Assembly (NCBI GenBank): GCA_963773655.1
Contig: CAVZBX010000001.1
Coordinates: 372,001-436,000, forward strand
Reading direction: 5' to 3'
Source: DASSQJ01 sp963773655
GTDB lineage: Bacteria > Actinomycetota > Actinomycetes > Actinomycetales > Dermatophilaceae
DNA length: 64,000 nucleotides
The notes beneath the pieces are model-generated. The model worked only from the letters and a program-made list of their open reading frames with translations, ran no database searches and had not been told where the DNA came from. Positions 17,305 through 28,432 of this stretch are shown here, one piece after another. The position numbers and the translations under genes are program-made. The stretch's first letter is position 1. Each line of letters starts with the position of its first letter.

Positions 17305-18294
17305 TCAGATGAGACCGAGCGCGCTGACGGCGTCGCGCTCGCCGGCGAGCTCCTCGACGGAGGCGTCGATCCGGCCGCGCGAGAAGTCGTCGATGTCGAG
17401 GCCCTGGACGATCTGCCAGCGGCCGTCGCGGACGGTGACCGGGAAGGAGGACACCAGGCCCTCCTCGACGCCGTACGAGCCGTCGGAGCGCACCGACATC
17501 GACACCCAGTCACCCTCCGGGGTGCCCTTCACCCAGGTGCGGGCGTGGTCGATCGTGGCCGACGCCGCGGAGGCCGCGGACGACGCGCCGCGTGCCTCGA
17601 TGATGGCGGCGCCGCGCTTGGCGACGGTGGGGATGAAGGTCTCCTCGATCCAGGCCTGGTCGCCCACGGCCTCGGCGGCGTTGCGGCCCCCGACCTCGGC
17701 GTGGAACAGGTCGGGGTACTGGGTGGCGGAGTGGTTGCCCCAGATCGTCATCCGCCGGATCTCGGTGACGGGCACGTCGAGCTTGGCCGCGAGCTGCGAG
17801 ATGGCGCGGTTGTGGTCGAGGCGGGTCAGGGCCGAGAACCGCTCGGCGGGGATGTCGGGCGCGCTGCTCATCGCGATCAGGGCGTTGGTGTTCGCGGGGT
17901 TGCCGGTGACGGTGACGTGGATGTCGTCGGCCGCGACCTCGTTCAGCGCCTTGCCCTGGGGGGCGAAGATGCCACCGTTGGCCTCCAGCAGGTCACCGCG
18001 TTCCATGCCCGGTCCGCGCGGGCGGGCGCCGACGAGCAGGGCGTGGTTGACGCCGTCGAAGACGGTCATCGGGTCGTCACCGATCTCGACCCCGGCCAGG
18101 GTGGGGAAGGCGCAGTCGTCGAGCTCCATGACGACGCCCTCGAGCGCCTTGAGGGCGGGGGTGATCTCGAGCAGCCGGAGCTCGACGGGGGTGTCGGGAC
18201 CGAACAGGGACCCGCTGGCGATGCGGAACAGGAGGCTGTAGCCGATCTGGCCGGCGGCGCCGGTGACGGCCACCTTGACGGGCGTGCTGCTCAC
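17305..18294 (-). CDS. mdh: Malate dehydrogenase
   Basis: TCA-cycle NAD-dependent malate/oxaloacetate interconversion. GTG at 18294, 329 aa, typical of the cytosolic-like actinobacterial type. The Rossmann loop TGAAGQIGYSLLFRIASG, substrate-binding loop VGARPRGPGMERGDLL with its arginines, GNPANTNALI and the catalytic His in IWGNHSATQYPD are all present. It is monocistronic, ending at the shared terminator. Confidence 0.97.
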   Translation of the reverse strand: MSSTPVKVAVTGAAGQIGYSLLFRIASGSLFGPDTPVELRLLEITPALKALEGVVMELDDCAFPTLAGVEIGDDPMTVFDGVNHALLVGARPRGPGMERGDLLEANGGIFAPQGKALNEVAADDIHVTVTGNPANTNALIAMSSAPDIPAERFSALTRLDHNRAISQLAAKLDVPVTEIRRMTIWGNHSATQYPDLFHAEVGGRNAAEAVGDQAWIEETFIPTVAKRGAAIIEARGASSAASAASATIDHARTWVKGTPEGDWVSMSVRSDGSYGVEEGLVSSFPVTVRDGRWQIVQGLDIDDFSRGRIDASVEELAGERDAVSALGLI

Positions 18295-18384
18295 GGTGGT
18301 TCCCCTTCGGACGAGCGGTGATGGTCTGTCGTCGCGACGCTATCAGCGTGGGTCGATGGCGCGGCGGGTGGCCGTTGTGCTGAG

Positions 18385-19219
18385 GTGGGCGACGTGCACC
18401 GACGGGCGACGGACGGACGGGACCTGCGACCTGTGGTCGCGGCGGGGGTGACCGCGGTCCTCTCGCTGGCGCTGGTCCTCGCCGCGGCGCGGTGGGGCTG
18501 GCTGGGACCGGACGTGGGACGCGGCGGGAGCTTCTGCGAGGCCGAGCACGCCCGGCTGGGTGCTCCAGCCCACGAGCACGTGGAGCAACCTCGGGTTCGT
18601 CCTCGCGGGTCTCGCCGTCGCCTGGTACGCCGCGGACCGGCTCCGGCTCGGCCTCACGATGGGCGCCCACCCGGGGCTGGCGACGGCCTACGCCGTCCTC
18701 GTGGTCCTGCTCGGGCCCGGCAGCATGGCGATGCACGCGACCCAGAGCGCCGTCGGCGGCCACCTCGACCTGCTGAGCATGTTCCTCGTGTCCGGGTTCG
18801 CCCTCGGCTACGCCGCGATGCGGGTGTGGCGCCGCGGCCCCGGCTTCCTCGCCGTCGCCTTCCCGCTGCTCGTCGCCGTGGGGATGGCCGTGTACCTCGC
18901 GGGCGGCCGGTTCCGGTCGTCAACCACGCGGGCAACGCGGCCTTCTCGGTGATGCTGCTGCTCGCCATCGCCCTCGAGGTGGTTCTGTGGCGGCGGCGCG
19001 GATGCCCGCCAGGACACCTGGTTCGGGGTCGCCGCCGTGGCCACGCTCGTCGTGGCGTCGACGGTCTGGCGGTTCGGCCGCGACGGCCACCCGTGGTGCG
19101 ACCCCACCTCGGTGTTCCAGTGGCACGGCCTGTGGCACGTGCTGTGCGCGGTGGCGGCGTACCTCCTCTTCCGCCACTACGCCGCGGAGCGCGCGTCCGT
19201 TCCGGCCCCGCCGGCGTGA
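18385..19219 (+). pseudogene. Ceramidase-like membrane protein, frame broken three times
   Basis: Reading needs three frame changes. Frame 1 from GTG 18385 gives an N-terminal helix ending GGSFCEA; one extra base near 18544 moves to frame 2 (GWVLQPTSTWSNLGFVLAGL and helices to about 18915); frame 1 resumes with VVNHAGNAAFSVMLLLAIAL; near 18999 it returns to frame 2 (DARQDTWFGVAAVATLVVAS to 19219). Joined, the pieces make one seven-helix protein with the FCE, S/H and HGLWH features of the alkaline ceramidase/CREST superfamily. Either a decaying gene or one with indel errors; given similar breaks in essential genes nearby, the latter is quite possible. Confidence 0.7.
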
Positions 19220-19223
19220 CCCC

Positions 19224-20039
19224 TCAGCGCGCGACGTCGGGGTCGACGCCGTCAGCGACGACCGCGTCCTGGGGGTCCATCTCGCCCGAGATGTCGCGGT
19301 CGCGGCGGTCGACGCCGGTGATGAGCTGGAAGGTCGCGCCGGCGATGGCGGCGCCGAGGATCGGTGCCACCCAGAACAGCCACAGCTGCCCTGGGGCCCC
19401 GGCCCCGTTGAAGAACGCGACGCCGGTGGAGCGGGCCGGGTTGACCGAGGTGTTCGAGATCGGGATCGAGACGAGGTGGATCAGGGTGAGGGCCAGGCCG
19501 ATGGCGAGCGGCGCGAACCCCTCGGGTGCGCGCGAGTCGGTGACCCCGAGGATGACGTAGAGGAAGATCGCGGTGAGCAGGACCTCGGCGCACAGGACCG
19601 CCGCGAACGAGTAGCCGCCGGGGGACAGGTCGCCCCAGCCGTTGGCGGCCATGTTGCCCGTGGCCTCGAACCCCGGCTTGCCCCGCGCGATGGCCCAGAG
19701 CGCGGTCCCGGCGAGCAGGGCGCCGACGACCTGGACGACGACGTAGCCCGGCACGTCCCGCCACTCGAAGCGCCGGGCGACCGCGACGCCGATGGTGACC
19801 GCCGGGTTGAAGTGGGCGCCCGAGACGTGGCCCACCGCGTACGCCATCGTCACGACGGTGAGCCCGAAGGCGAGGGCGACCCCGAGGAAGCCGATGCCGA
19901 CGTGGATGCTGCCGCCCGCGGCGACGTTGGGCGCGAGGAAGCCGGCCGCGTAGATGGCCGAGCCGCAGCCGCCGAAGACGAGCCAGAAGGTGCCGAGGAA
20001 CTCTGCGGCGAGGCGCTGCCGCATCGAGGGAGACGTCAT
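19224..20039 (-). CDS. aqpZ: Aquaporin Z-like MIP channel
   Basis: 271 aa from ATG 20039. Six membrane helices and the two half-helix pore motifs: NPA in GAHFNPAVTIGV (about residue 79) and NPAR in SVNPARSTGVAFF (about 199), the Arg belonging to the selectivity filter. A short loop D and no Asp after the second NPA favour a water channel over a glycerol facilitator. A charged C-terminal tail (VDRRDRDISGEMDPQD) is cytoplasmic. Monocistronic, tail to tail with the ceramidase-like gene. Confidence 0.93.
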   Translation of the reverse strand: MTSPSMRQRLAAEFLGTFWLVFGGCGSAIYAAGFLAPNVAAGGSIHVGIGFLGVALAFGLTVVTMAYAVGHVSGAHFNPAVTIGVAVARRFEWRDVPGYVVVQVVGALLAGTALWAIARGKPGFEATGNMAANGWGDLSPGGYSFAAVLCAEVLLTAIFLYVILGVTDSRAPEGFAPLAIGLALTLIHLVSIPISNTSVNPARSTGVAFFNGAGAPGQLWLFWVAPILGAAIAGATFQLITGVDRRDRDISGEMDPQDAVVADGVDPDVAR

Positions 20040-20224
20040 GGCGCTCAGTGTGGCCGGTAGGCGCCTCCGCGTACAGGGACGCGTCGAGGGATGGGCCGGC
20101 GAGCCGCTCCGGACGGGGGGAGGGGCACGCCCCGGCCGCCGGGACCGGCCGCCCGGGACCGGCCGCTCCGGGCCTGCCGCCGGAGGGTCGGTACGTTGGG
20201 GGTGCCCATCCTGAGGAGAAGATG

Positions 20225-20641
20225 ATGACCGACCACGGCCCCAACCCCCACGTCACCGACATCGAGGCCGCCACCCTCGACAACGACACGTACCGCACCG
20301 CCATCTGGACCGGCCGCAACCTCCAGGTGACGGTCATGTCGATCCAGCCGGGGCACGACGTCGGGCTCGAGGTGCACCACGACCACGACCAGTTCCTCCG
20401 GGTCGAGGAGGGCTCGGCCAGGGTGCAGATGGGCCCGGCCCGCGACGAGCTGTCCTTCGACGAGACCGTGGGCGACGACTTCGCCGTCTTCGTGCCCGCC
20501 GGCTCCTGGCACAACCTCACCAACGTGGGTGACGGCCCCCTGCGGCTGTACTCGGTCTACGCGCCCGCGGAGCACCCCCACGGCACCGTGCACGCCACCA
20601 AGGAGGAGGCCGACGCCGCCGAGGCCGAGCACCACGGCTGA
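20225..20641 (+). CDS. Cupin domain protein
   Basis: 138 aa; of two ATGs (20222, 20225) the second has better spacing from GAGGA. Cupin motif 1 is visible as HHDHDQFLRVEEG (metal ligands H, H and E; about residues 54-66) and motif 2 as VPAGSWHNLTNVG (His about 100). Such small single-domain cupins bind a metal and may act as isomerases, dioxygenases or sugar-binding proteins; the ending PHGTVHATKEEAD matches a widespread clade annotated only as cupin. The gene lies convergent with the acyltransferase at 20655. Confidence 0.85.
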   Translation: MTDHGPNPHVTDIEAATLDNDTYRTAIWTGRNLQVTVMSIQPGHDVGLEVHHDHDQFLRVEEGSARVQMGPARDELSFDETVGDDFAVFVPAGSWHNLTNVGDGPLRLYSVYAPAEHPHGTVHATKEEADAAEAEHHG

Positions 20642-20654
20642 CGCGGAGGAGGCG

Positions 20655-21254
20655 TCAGGTCCGGTCCTCGGTGAGGACGTCGTCGCGTTCGGTGTAGGTC
20701 GCACCGGTCGAGGGGCACAGCCACGTCCCCGGTCCCGCGCCCGGCTCCAGCGGCACCCCGGCGCGCCCCACCCAGCGCAGCCGCCGGGCCGGCACGCCGG
20801 CGACGAGAGCGAAGTCGGGGACGTCCCGGACGACGACCGAGCCAGCCGCGACCATGGCCCACCGGCCGATCGTGACCGGGGCGACACACACCGCCCGTGC
20901 ACCGATCGACGCTCCCTCCAGGCAGGTCACGGCCACCGCCTCCCAGTCGTCACCGCGCTTCAGACGGCCCTCCGGTGACACCGCACGCGGGTAGTGGTCG
21001 TTGGTGAAGACCACTGCCGGCCCGACGAAGACGCCGTCCTCGAGCACGGCCGGCTCGTAGACGAGGGCGTGGTTCTGCAGCTTGCAGTGGTGACCCATTC
21101 GCACCCCCGGGCCCACGTACGCCCCGCGTCCGATCACGCAGCCCTCGCCGAGCACTGCATTCTCCCGGATCTGGGCGAGGTGCCACACCAGGGTGCCGTC
21201 GCCGATCTGGGCGCTCTCGTCGACGTCGGCGCTGGGCTGCACGGTGATTGCCAC
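20655..21254 (-). CDS. Hexapeptide-repeat (LbH) N-acyltransferase
   Basis: 199 aa from GTG 21254 with GGGAGAG upstream, 14 bases after the icd stop. The protein is a left-handed beta helix: repeated hexapeptides such as VDESAQIGDGTLVW, VLGEGCVIGRGAYVGPGV, SIGARAVCVAPVTIGRWAMV. FVGPAVVFTNDHYPRA and the ending VRDVPDFALVAGVPARRL match WlbB/FdtC-like sugar N-acetyltransferases (UDP-3-amino-sugar acetylation). The last 30 residues (PSTGATYTERDDVL) form a short tail seen in some homologues. No other nucleotide-sugar gene is adjacent, so the substrate is open. In the raw sequence it is in frame with the front of icd, which is an artefact of the icd frameshift. Confidence 0.85.
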   Translation of the reverse strand: MAITVQPSADVDESAQIGDGTLVWHLAQIRENAVLGEGCVIGRGAYVGPGVRMGHHCKLQNHALVYEPAVLEDGVFVGPAVVFTNDHYPRAVSPEGRLKRGDDWEAVAVTCLEGASIGARAVCVAPVTIGRWAMVAAGSVVVRDVPDFALVAGVPARRLRWVGRAGVPLEPGAGPGTWLCPSTGATYTERDDVLTEDRT

Positions 21255-21268
21255 GTTTCTCTCCCGGC

Positions 21269-23480
<2,212 letters not shown>

Positions 23481-23508
23481 GTCGGAAGTCGACGCTCCTC
23501 GGTGGTGG

Positions 23509-23528
23509 TTATCTTGACGTCAAGACAA
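23509..23528. promoter_or_regulatory. Operator-like palindrome upstream of icd
   Basis: A 20-bp near-perfect palindrome (9 of 10 pairs) centred on CTTGACGTCAAG lies about 30 bases before the icd start and about 105 bases before the divergent gene. It also contains TTGACG usable as a -35. A dimeric regulator is likely; which one cannot be said from sequence. Confidence 0.55.
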
Positions 23529-23631
23529 ACCCTATAGGAGCGGCGCGGGGCGCGGGAAGATCGCGGCCCGATGGCGCCGTGCGCCGCACTCGAGGATCGG
23601 CATCCGCCCGACGTTCTGACAGGCTGTGCCG

Positions 23632-24585
23632 ATGGAGCTCCGCAGGGTGGCGCCTGTCGTGGGACTGGGCGCGCTCCTCGTCCTCGACGCCGTCCTCATC
23701 ACGTGGGCGCTTCGACCGGTGCCCGCCGAGGTGGCCGGGGCCGTCTCGAGCGGCACCTCGGCGCCCTCGGCGGCGTCCGGCGCCGCGTCGACGCCGGCGG
23801 GCCGGGGCTCGGCGTCCCCGTCGCCCTCGCCCGCCGACGTCGAGGTGGTGCCGCTGACCCGGGTGGTCGCGGCGGCGGGGGACGACGCGGTGTGGGTGGC
23901 CGACTCGGGTACCTGCCGCCGGCCGGGCACGGTGTGGGTGAGCAGCGACCGGGGGGACTCGTGGACGGTGGAGGAAGCCCCCGGGCAGGTGCTCCGCGTC
24001 CGCGCCGAGTCGGACGTGGAGGCGTTCGTCACCGGGGGCGACGGGGACTGCGAGCTGCGGATGTGGTCGACGACCGACGGTGGGGCCCGGTGGGGCGAGC
24101 CCTCCTCGGCGGAGGCGGCGTGGTCGCGGGTGCCGAAGGCGCCCCGCACCGTCGACACCTCCAGCGGCGAGCGGGTGGCGCCCTGCGCGGGGCGGAGCGA
24201 GGTCGTCGACCTGGCCCCGCTGGACGCCGAGACCGCGCTCGCGCTCTGCGACGACGGTCAGGTGCGCACGACGACCGACGGTGGCTCGGACTGGACCGAC
24301 GTGTTCGGGCTCGAGGGCTCGCTCGCGCTCGCGCTGGCCCCCGACGCCTCCGCGGCCGTGCTCGTGTCCACGTCCGGCCGTTGCGACGGGGTGGTGGCGA
24401 CGCCGGTCCGGAGCGGCGAGCTCGCGGACCAGGGCGCGTGCATCGAGTCGACGCCGCGAGCGGGAGCGGTTGCCGCGGCCAGCAGCGGCGTCCGGTGGTG
24501 GGTCGTGGTCGGCGACGAGGTGTTCTCCGCAGCGGACCCCGAGGGTCCGTGGACCCGCACCACGGCGTCCCTGGGCCGCTCCTGA
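23632..24585 (+). CDS. Membrane-anchored BNR/sialidase-like repeat protein
   Basis: 317 aa from ATG 23632 (a GTG two codons earlier is possible). One N-terminal membrane helix (about residues 9-27) is followed by a Ser/Ala/Pro-rich linker and a beta-propeller-like domain with BNR Asp-box repeats: SSDRGDSWT (about 106), TTDGGARWG (about 147), TTDGGSDWT (about 215). Four or more Cys residues suit an extracellular location. Asp-box proteins include sialidases and photosystem II assembly-type sensors, but no catalytic residues are seen, so I leave the function open. Divergent from icd. Confidence 0.7.
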   Translation: MELRRVAPVVGLGALLVLDAVLITWALRPVPAEVAGAVSSGTSAPSAASGAASTPAGRGSASPSPSPADVEVVPLTRVVAAAGDDAVWVADSGTCRRPGTVWVSSDRGDSWTVEEAPGQVLRVRAESDVEAFVTGGDGDCELRMWSTTDGGARWGEPSSAEAAWSRVPKAPRTVDTSSGERVAPCAGRSEVVDLAPLDAETALALCDDGQVRTTTDGGSDWTDVFGLEGSLALALAPDASAAVLVSTSGRCDGVVATPVRSGELADQGACIESTPRAGAVAAASSGVRWWVVVGDEVFSAADPEGPWTRTTASLGRS

Positions 24586-24617
24586 CCCCCGGCGGGTGGA
24601 CCGGTACCCGCCCGGCG

Positions 24618-25361
24618 TCAGGTGCCGAGGCCCGCCAGCGCGCCCAGGACCTCTGCCGCGACATCGGGACGGACCACCACGAGGTCGGGGAGGTAGGGAT
24701 CCGGCGAGTTGTAGACCAGCGCAGAGCCGTCGACCCGCTGGGTGACGAGGCCGTGTCCCCGCGCGACCGCCACCGGCGCGGCGGAGTCCCACTCGTACTG
24801 GCCACCGGCGTGGATGTACGCGTCGGCCGAGCCGTCGACGACGGCCATGGCCTTGACGCCGGCGGATCCCATGGGCACCAGGTCGGCACCCAGCGCCTCG
24901 GCGAGGGAGGTGACGAAGGCAGGAGGTCGCGAACGGCTGACCGCCAGTCGGATCGGCCCGTTCCCTCGGGACGGGACCGGGCTCGGTCGGTCCATCCGGT
25001 GAACGATCCCCCGCGCAGGAAGGGCGACGGCGCCGGCGACGAGGTCGCCGTCCGCCCACAGGGCGACGTGAACGGCCCAGTCATCGCGTGGCGGCTCCGA
25101 GAACTCCCGTGTCCCGTCGAGCGGGTCGATGATCCAGACCCTGGCCGCAGCGAGACGTCCCGGGTCGTCGGCCGCCTCCTCGCTGAGCACCGCGTCGCCG
25201 GGTCGGGCCTCGGCGATCCGGCGCGCCAGCAGCTCCTGCGAGGTCCGGTCGCCGAGGTCACGGAGGGCTCCGGGGCCGATCCCGGTCTCCTCACGCACGG
25301 CGAGCAGCGCCTCGCCGGCCTCGTGCGCGAGCCGAGCGGCCAGGTCGTCGTCAGCGGTCAT
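24618..25361 (-). CDS. cysQ: 3'(2'),5'-bisphosphate nucleotidase (CysQ-type)
   Basis: Mg2+-dependent phosphatase of the inositol monophosphatase superfamily that hydrolyses PAP (and PAPS). 247 aa from ATG 25361. Metal-binding motifs: EEAADD (about residue 61), DPLDGTREF (about 78) and the C-terminal GGQYEWDSAAPVAVA. Its ATG overlaps the upstream permease stop in ATGA. Sitting in a cysC-tauE-cysQ operon, it would clear the PAP left after PAPS use. General inositol phosphatase is the alternative, but the EWDSAAP ending and context favour CysQ. Confidence 0.88.
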   Translation of the reverse strand: MTADDDLAARLAHEAGEALLAVREETGIGPGALRDLGDRTSQELLARRIAEARPGDAVLSEEAADDPGRLAAARVWIIDPLDGTREFSEPPRDDWAVHVALWADGDLVAGAVALPARGIVHRMDRPSPVPSRGNGPIRLAVSRSRPPAFVTSLAEALGADLVPMGSAGVKAMAVVDGSADAYIHAGGQYEWDSAAPVAVARGHGLVTQRVDGSALVYNSPDPYLPDLVVVRPDVAAEVLGALAGLGT

Positions 25362-26281
25362 CGGTGCTCCTCTCGGTCGAGGTCCGCCGCCCCGGCGAAG
25401 GGCGGCAGTCCATGAGCGCGCCGAAGGGCCGCCCAGGTGAGCGGGCCGAGGATGAGCAGTCCGGCGCCGGTGGCGCCGACGACCCCGGGCGGCACCCCCA
25501 GCATGCTCAGGCCGGTGAGGGTGAGCACGATGACGATGCCACGACGGATCGCCGACACGGGCACCCAGGTGGCGAGCCGGGCCCCGAGGAAGGTACCGGG
25601 AGCGCCTCCGACGAGCAGGGGCACCAGCACCGCCCAGTCGACGCCGGTGACGATGACGTGCCCCACCGCCGCCGCGACGACGAGTGGCACGGCCTGCGCC
25701 AGGTCGGTCCCGACGAGCCGTCGCGCCTTGAGCCCGGGGTGGAGCAGCACGAGGGCCACCATGATGATCGACCCCGCCCCGACGCTGGTGAGACCCACGA
25801 GCAGGCCGCCCACGCCGCCGACCAGGACCGTCGGCCAGCGGCGCCCCCGCTCCGAGCCGCGCCCGAGGCCCCAGCCGTGGAAGATGGTGCCGTAGATGCG
25901 CAGGGTGTAGCTCGCCGCCGCCAGCAGCAGCGCGCACCCGATGGCGATCTTGAGGAGGTTCTCGCGCTCCTCACCCGGACCCATCAGGTGCAGGAGGAAC
26001 GCGCCCGCCAGCGCGCACGGGACCGAGCCCAGGACGAGGAGGCGGACGAGGCGCCAGTCGGGGGATCCCGCACGGGCGTGCACCCCCGCGCCGACGGTCT
26101 TGCTCGCGGCGGCCGCCACGAGGTCGTTGGCCACTGCGGCGGTCGGGGGGATGCCGAGGAAGACGAGCGCGGGCGTCATCAGGGCTCCGCCACCCATGCC
26201 TGTGAGCCCGACGACGATCCCGACCAGGAAGCTGACCGTGAGCAGGGCGAGCGCGGCCCCGGAGAGCACCTCCTCAGGCAC
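25358..26281 (-). CDS. TauE/SafE-family sulfite/sulfonate transporter-like protein
   Basis: 307 aa if started at GTG 26281, which overlaps the cysC stop by 8 bases; GTG 26269 is an alternative. Eight to nine membrane helices in two homologous halves, each with a TauE motif: LTGMGGGALMTPALVFLG near the N-terminus and LTSVGAGSIIMVALVLLHP in the middle. The family exports sulfite, sulfoacetate or related anions, or imports them. Placement between cysC and cysQ suggests movement of a sulfur oxyanion linked to sulfate activation. Confidence 0.85.
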   Translation of the reverse strand: MPEEVLSGAALALLTVSFLVGIVVGLTGMGGGALMTPALVFLGIPPTAAVANDLVAAAASKTVGAGVHARAGSPDWRLVRLLVLGSVPCALAGAFLLHLMGPGEERENLLKIAIGCALLLAAASYTLRIYGTIFHGWGLGRGSERGRRWPTVLVGGVGGLLVGLTSVGAGSIIMVALVLLHPGLKARRLVGTDLAQAVPLVVAAAVGHVIVTGVDWAVLVPLLVGGAPGTFLGARLATWVPVSAIRRGIVIVLTLTGLSMLGVPPGVVGATGAGLLILGPLTWAALRRAHGLPPFAGAADLDREEHR

Positions 26282-27410
26282 GGCGGCCCGGCTGTGCCTC
26301 GGACCCGAGGAGGGCCAGGACCTCGGCAGCGCACTCCTCCACCGTCCGCCCGGTCGTGTCGAGCCGCAGGTCGGGGTCGGTCGGCACGTCATAGGGCGCC
26401 GAGATGCCGGTGAAGTCGGGGATCTCACCCCGACGCGCCGCCGCGTACAGGCCCTTGCGATCGCGGCGCTCGCACTCCTCCAGCGGGGTGGCCACGTGGA
26501 CGAGCACGAACCGGCCACCGCGCTGGGCGACGAAGTCGGCGACCTGACGACGCACGGGCTCGGCCGGTGCGATGGGGCTGCAGATCGCGGTCCCGCCGTG
26601 GTGGGCGACCTCGGCGGCGACCCAGCCGATCCGGCGGACGTTGGTGTCGCGGTCCGCCGCGGTGAAGCCGAGCCCGGAGGAGAGGTGGCGGCGCACGCGG
26701 TCCCCGTCGAGCAGGGTCACGGTGCGGCCCTCCTCGACCAGGCGCACGGCCACGGCACGGGCGATCGTCGACTTCCCCGACCCGGACAGCCCCGTGAGCA
26801 GCGCGACGACCCCACCGTCGTCCCCCGCGGCGGCGGCGCGCGTGGGCACCGTGCGCTGGGAGGGGTCGATGCCCAGCGTGGCGAGGAGGGCGGCCTCGCG
26901 CTCCGGGCGGCCGGGGGGGAGGGGCACCACTCCCACCTCGGTGCCGGGCACGGGCCCGGCGGCCCGGACGGCCGCCCTCGTCAGCGCGGTCCCCGCTGTG
27001 GGCCCGTCGAGCGAGGTCGACCCCAGGACGAGGAGGTACGTGTCCGGGTCGATGGGCGCCTCGAGGTCGTCGATGCTCCGCACGACCCGGACGGGCCGAC
27101 CGTTCAGGTCGACCCGCTGGCGCAGCTGGAGCTCCTCGAAGGGGCGCGTCGAGGGCAGGGAGAGCCAGCGCAGCTCACCGGTCGCCTGGCCGTTCTGGCC
27201 CACGGCGAGCGGGCCGACGGCCGCCACGGGCACTCCCTCGGGGTCGACGACGACCATCCTCCCGGCCTCCCGCGCCGCGCCGGCGGTCTCTGGAGGCAGG
27301 GCGAAGGGACCCGGACGGGCGTGCTCGCCGTACAGACCCGCGCGCAGGGCCTGGAGGTCGTCGAGCTCCTCCGGGCTGGCGTGGTGGCGAGGTCCGGCCG
27401 TGTGGGTCAC
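26274..27410 (-). CDS. cysC: Adenylyl-sulfate kinase with N-terminal degenerate ATP-sulfurylase-like domain
   Basis: Phosphorylates APS to PAPS. 378 aa from GTG/ATG-type start at 27410, nearly twice the size of a bare APS kinase. The C-terminal kinase domain (about 200-375) has Walker A GLSGSGKST, LLDGDRVRRHLSSGLGFT, DRDTNVRRIG, ICSPIAPAEP and the GLYAAARRGEIPDFTGISAPYD-type lid region. Residues 1-195 resemble the PUA-like front part of ATP sulfurylase (ELRWLSLPSTRPFEELQLRQ) but lack recognisable HxGH nucleotide motifs, so this part is probably regulatory or structural. True ATP sulfurylase is supplied by the divergent cysDN genes. Confidence 0.92.
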   Translation of the reverse strand: MTHTAGPRHHASPEELDDLQALRAGLYGEHARPGPFALPPETAGAAREAGRMVVVDPEGVPVAAVGPLAVGQNGQATGELRWLSLPSTRPFEELQLRQRVDLNGRPVRVVRSIDDLEAPIDPDTYLLVLGSTSLDGPTAGTALTRAAVRAAGPVPGTEVGVVPLPPGRPEREAALLATLGIDPSQRTVPTRAAAAGDDGGVVALLTGLSGSGKSTIARAVAVRLVEEGRTVTLLDGDRVRRHLSSGLGFTAADRDTNVRRIGWVAAEVAHHGGTAICSPIAPAEPVRRQVADFVAQRGGRFVLVHVATPLEECERRDRKGLYAAARRGEIPDFTGISAPYDVPTDPDLRLDTTGRTVEECAAEVLALLGSEAQPGRRA

Positions 27411-27519
27411 GGTGACAGTCTGCCAACCCCGCGGGTGGCCGGGACGTTCGCCCGGGTTCGTGGTCCGGCCGGCACCGCCGGTACTCTCCTACGGGGTCGG
27501 CCCGACTTCGAAAGGTGAG

Positions 27520-28432
27520 ATGTTGCGGACGCATGCTGAGTACCGGCTGTCCCAGCTCGACGAGCTGGAGGCCGAGTCGATCCACATCTTCCGGGAGGTG
27601 GTGGCCGAGTTCGAGCGGCCCGTCCTGATGTTCTCCGGCGGCAAGGACTCGATCGTCATGCTCCGCCTCGCGGAGAAGGCGTTCCACCCGGCGCGGCTCC
27701 CTTTCCCTGCTCCAGGTGGACACCGGCCTCGACTTCCCCGAAGTGCTCGAGACGCGTGACCGGTGGGTCGAGCGGCTCGGCGCCCGGCTCGTCATCGCCT
27801 CCGTGGAGGAGGCGATCGCCAACGGTGTCGTCGTCGACGACGGACGCACGAGCCGCAACCGCCTCCAGACGGGGACCCTGCTCGACGCCATCGAGACGCA
27901 CGGCTTCACCGCGGCGTTCGGCGGCGGTCGTCGCGACGAGGAGAAGGCCAGGGCCAAGGAGCGGGTGTACTCCCACCGCGACGAGTTCGGCCAGTGGGAC
28001 CCGAAGAACCAGCGCCCCGAGCTGTGGTCGCTCTACAACGGGCGGTTGCACGAGGGTGAGCACATGCGCATCTTCCCGCTGTCGAACTGGACCGAGCTCG
28101 ACATCTGGCACTACATCGCCCGCGAGGAGATCGAGATCCCGTCCATCTACTTCGCCCACCAGCGGCGGGTCTTCGAGAGGGACGGGATGCTGCTGACCGA
28201 GAGTCCGCACAACCCGTGCCGATCCGGGGAGGAGGCCCGGGAGCGGAAGGTGCGGTTCCGCACCGTCGGTGACCTCACGTTGACCGGGTGCATCGAGAGC
28301 ACCGCTGACACGCTCCAGGCGATCGTGGAGGAGGTCGCCGTGGCCCGGGTGACCGAACGGGGAGCGACCCGCGGTGACGACCGTTTCTCCGAGGCCGCCA
28401 TGGAGGACCGCAAGAAGGAGGGCTACTTCTGA
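27520..28432 (+). CDS. cysD: Sulfate adenylyltransferase subunit 2, one frameshift
   Basis: PP-loop ATP sulfurylase subunit that makes APS together with GTPase CysN. ATG 27520 after AAAGGTGAG. The PP-loop MFSGGKDSIVMLRLAEKAF is intact, then the frame breaks at about 27705-27708 after RLPF; the +1 frame continues VDTGLDFPEVLETRD to the stop at 28432, with the expected C-terminal residues SEAAMEDRKKEGYF. Two missing bases would restore the family sequence PFPLLQVDTG. The complete downstream part and intact cysN argue for a sequence error. Stop and cysN start share one base (TGATG). Confidence 0.9.
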
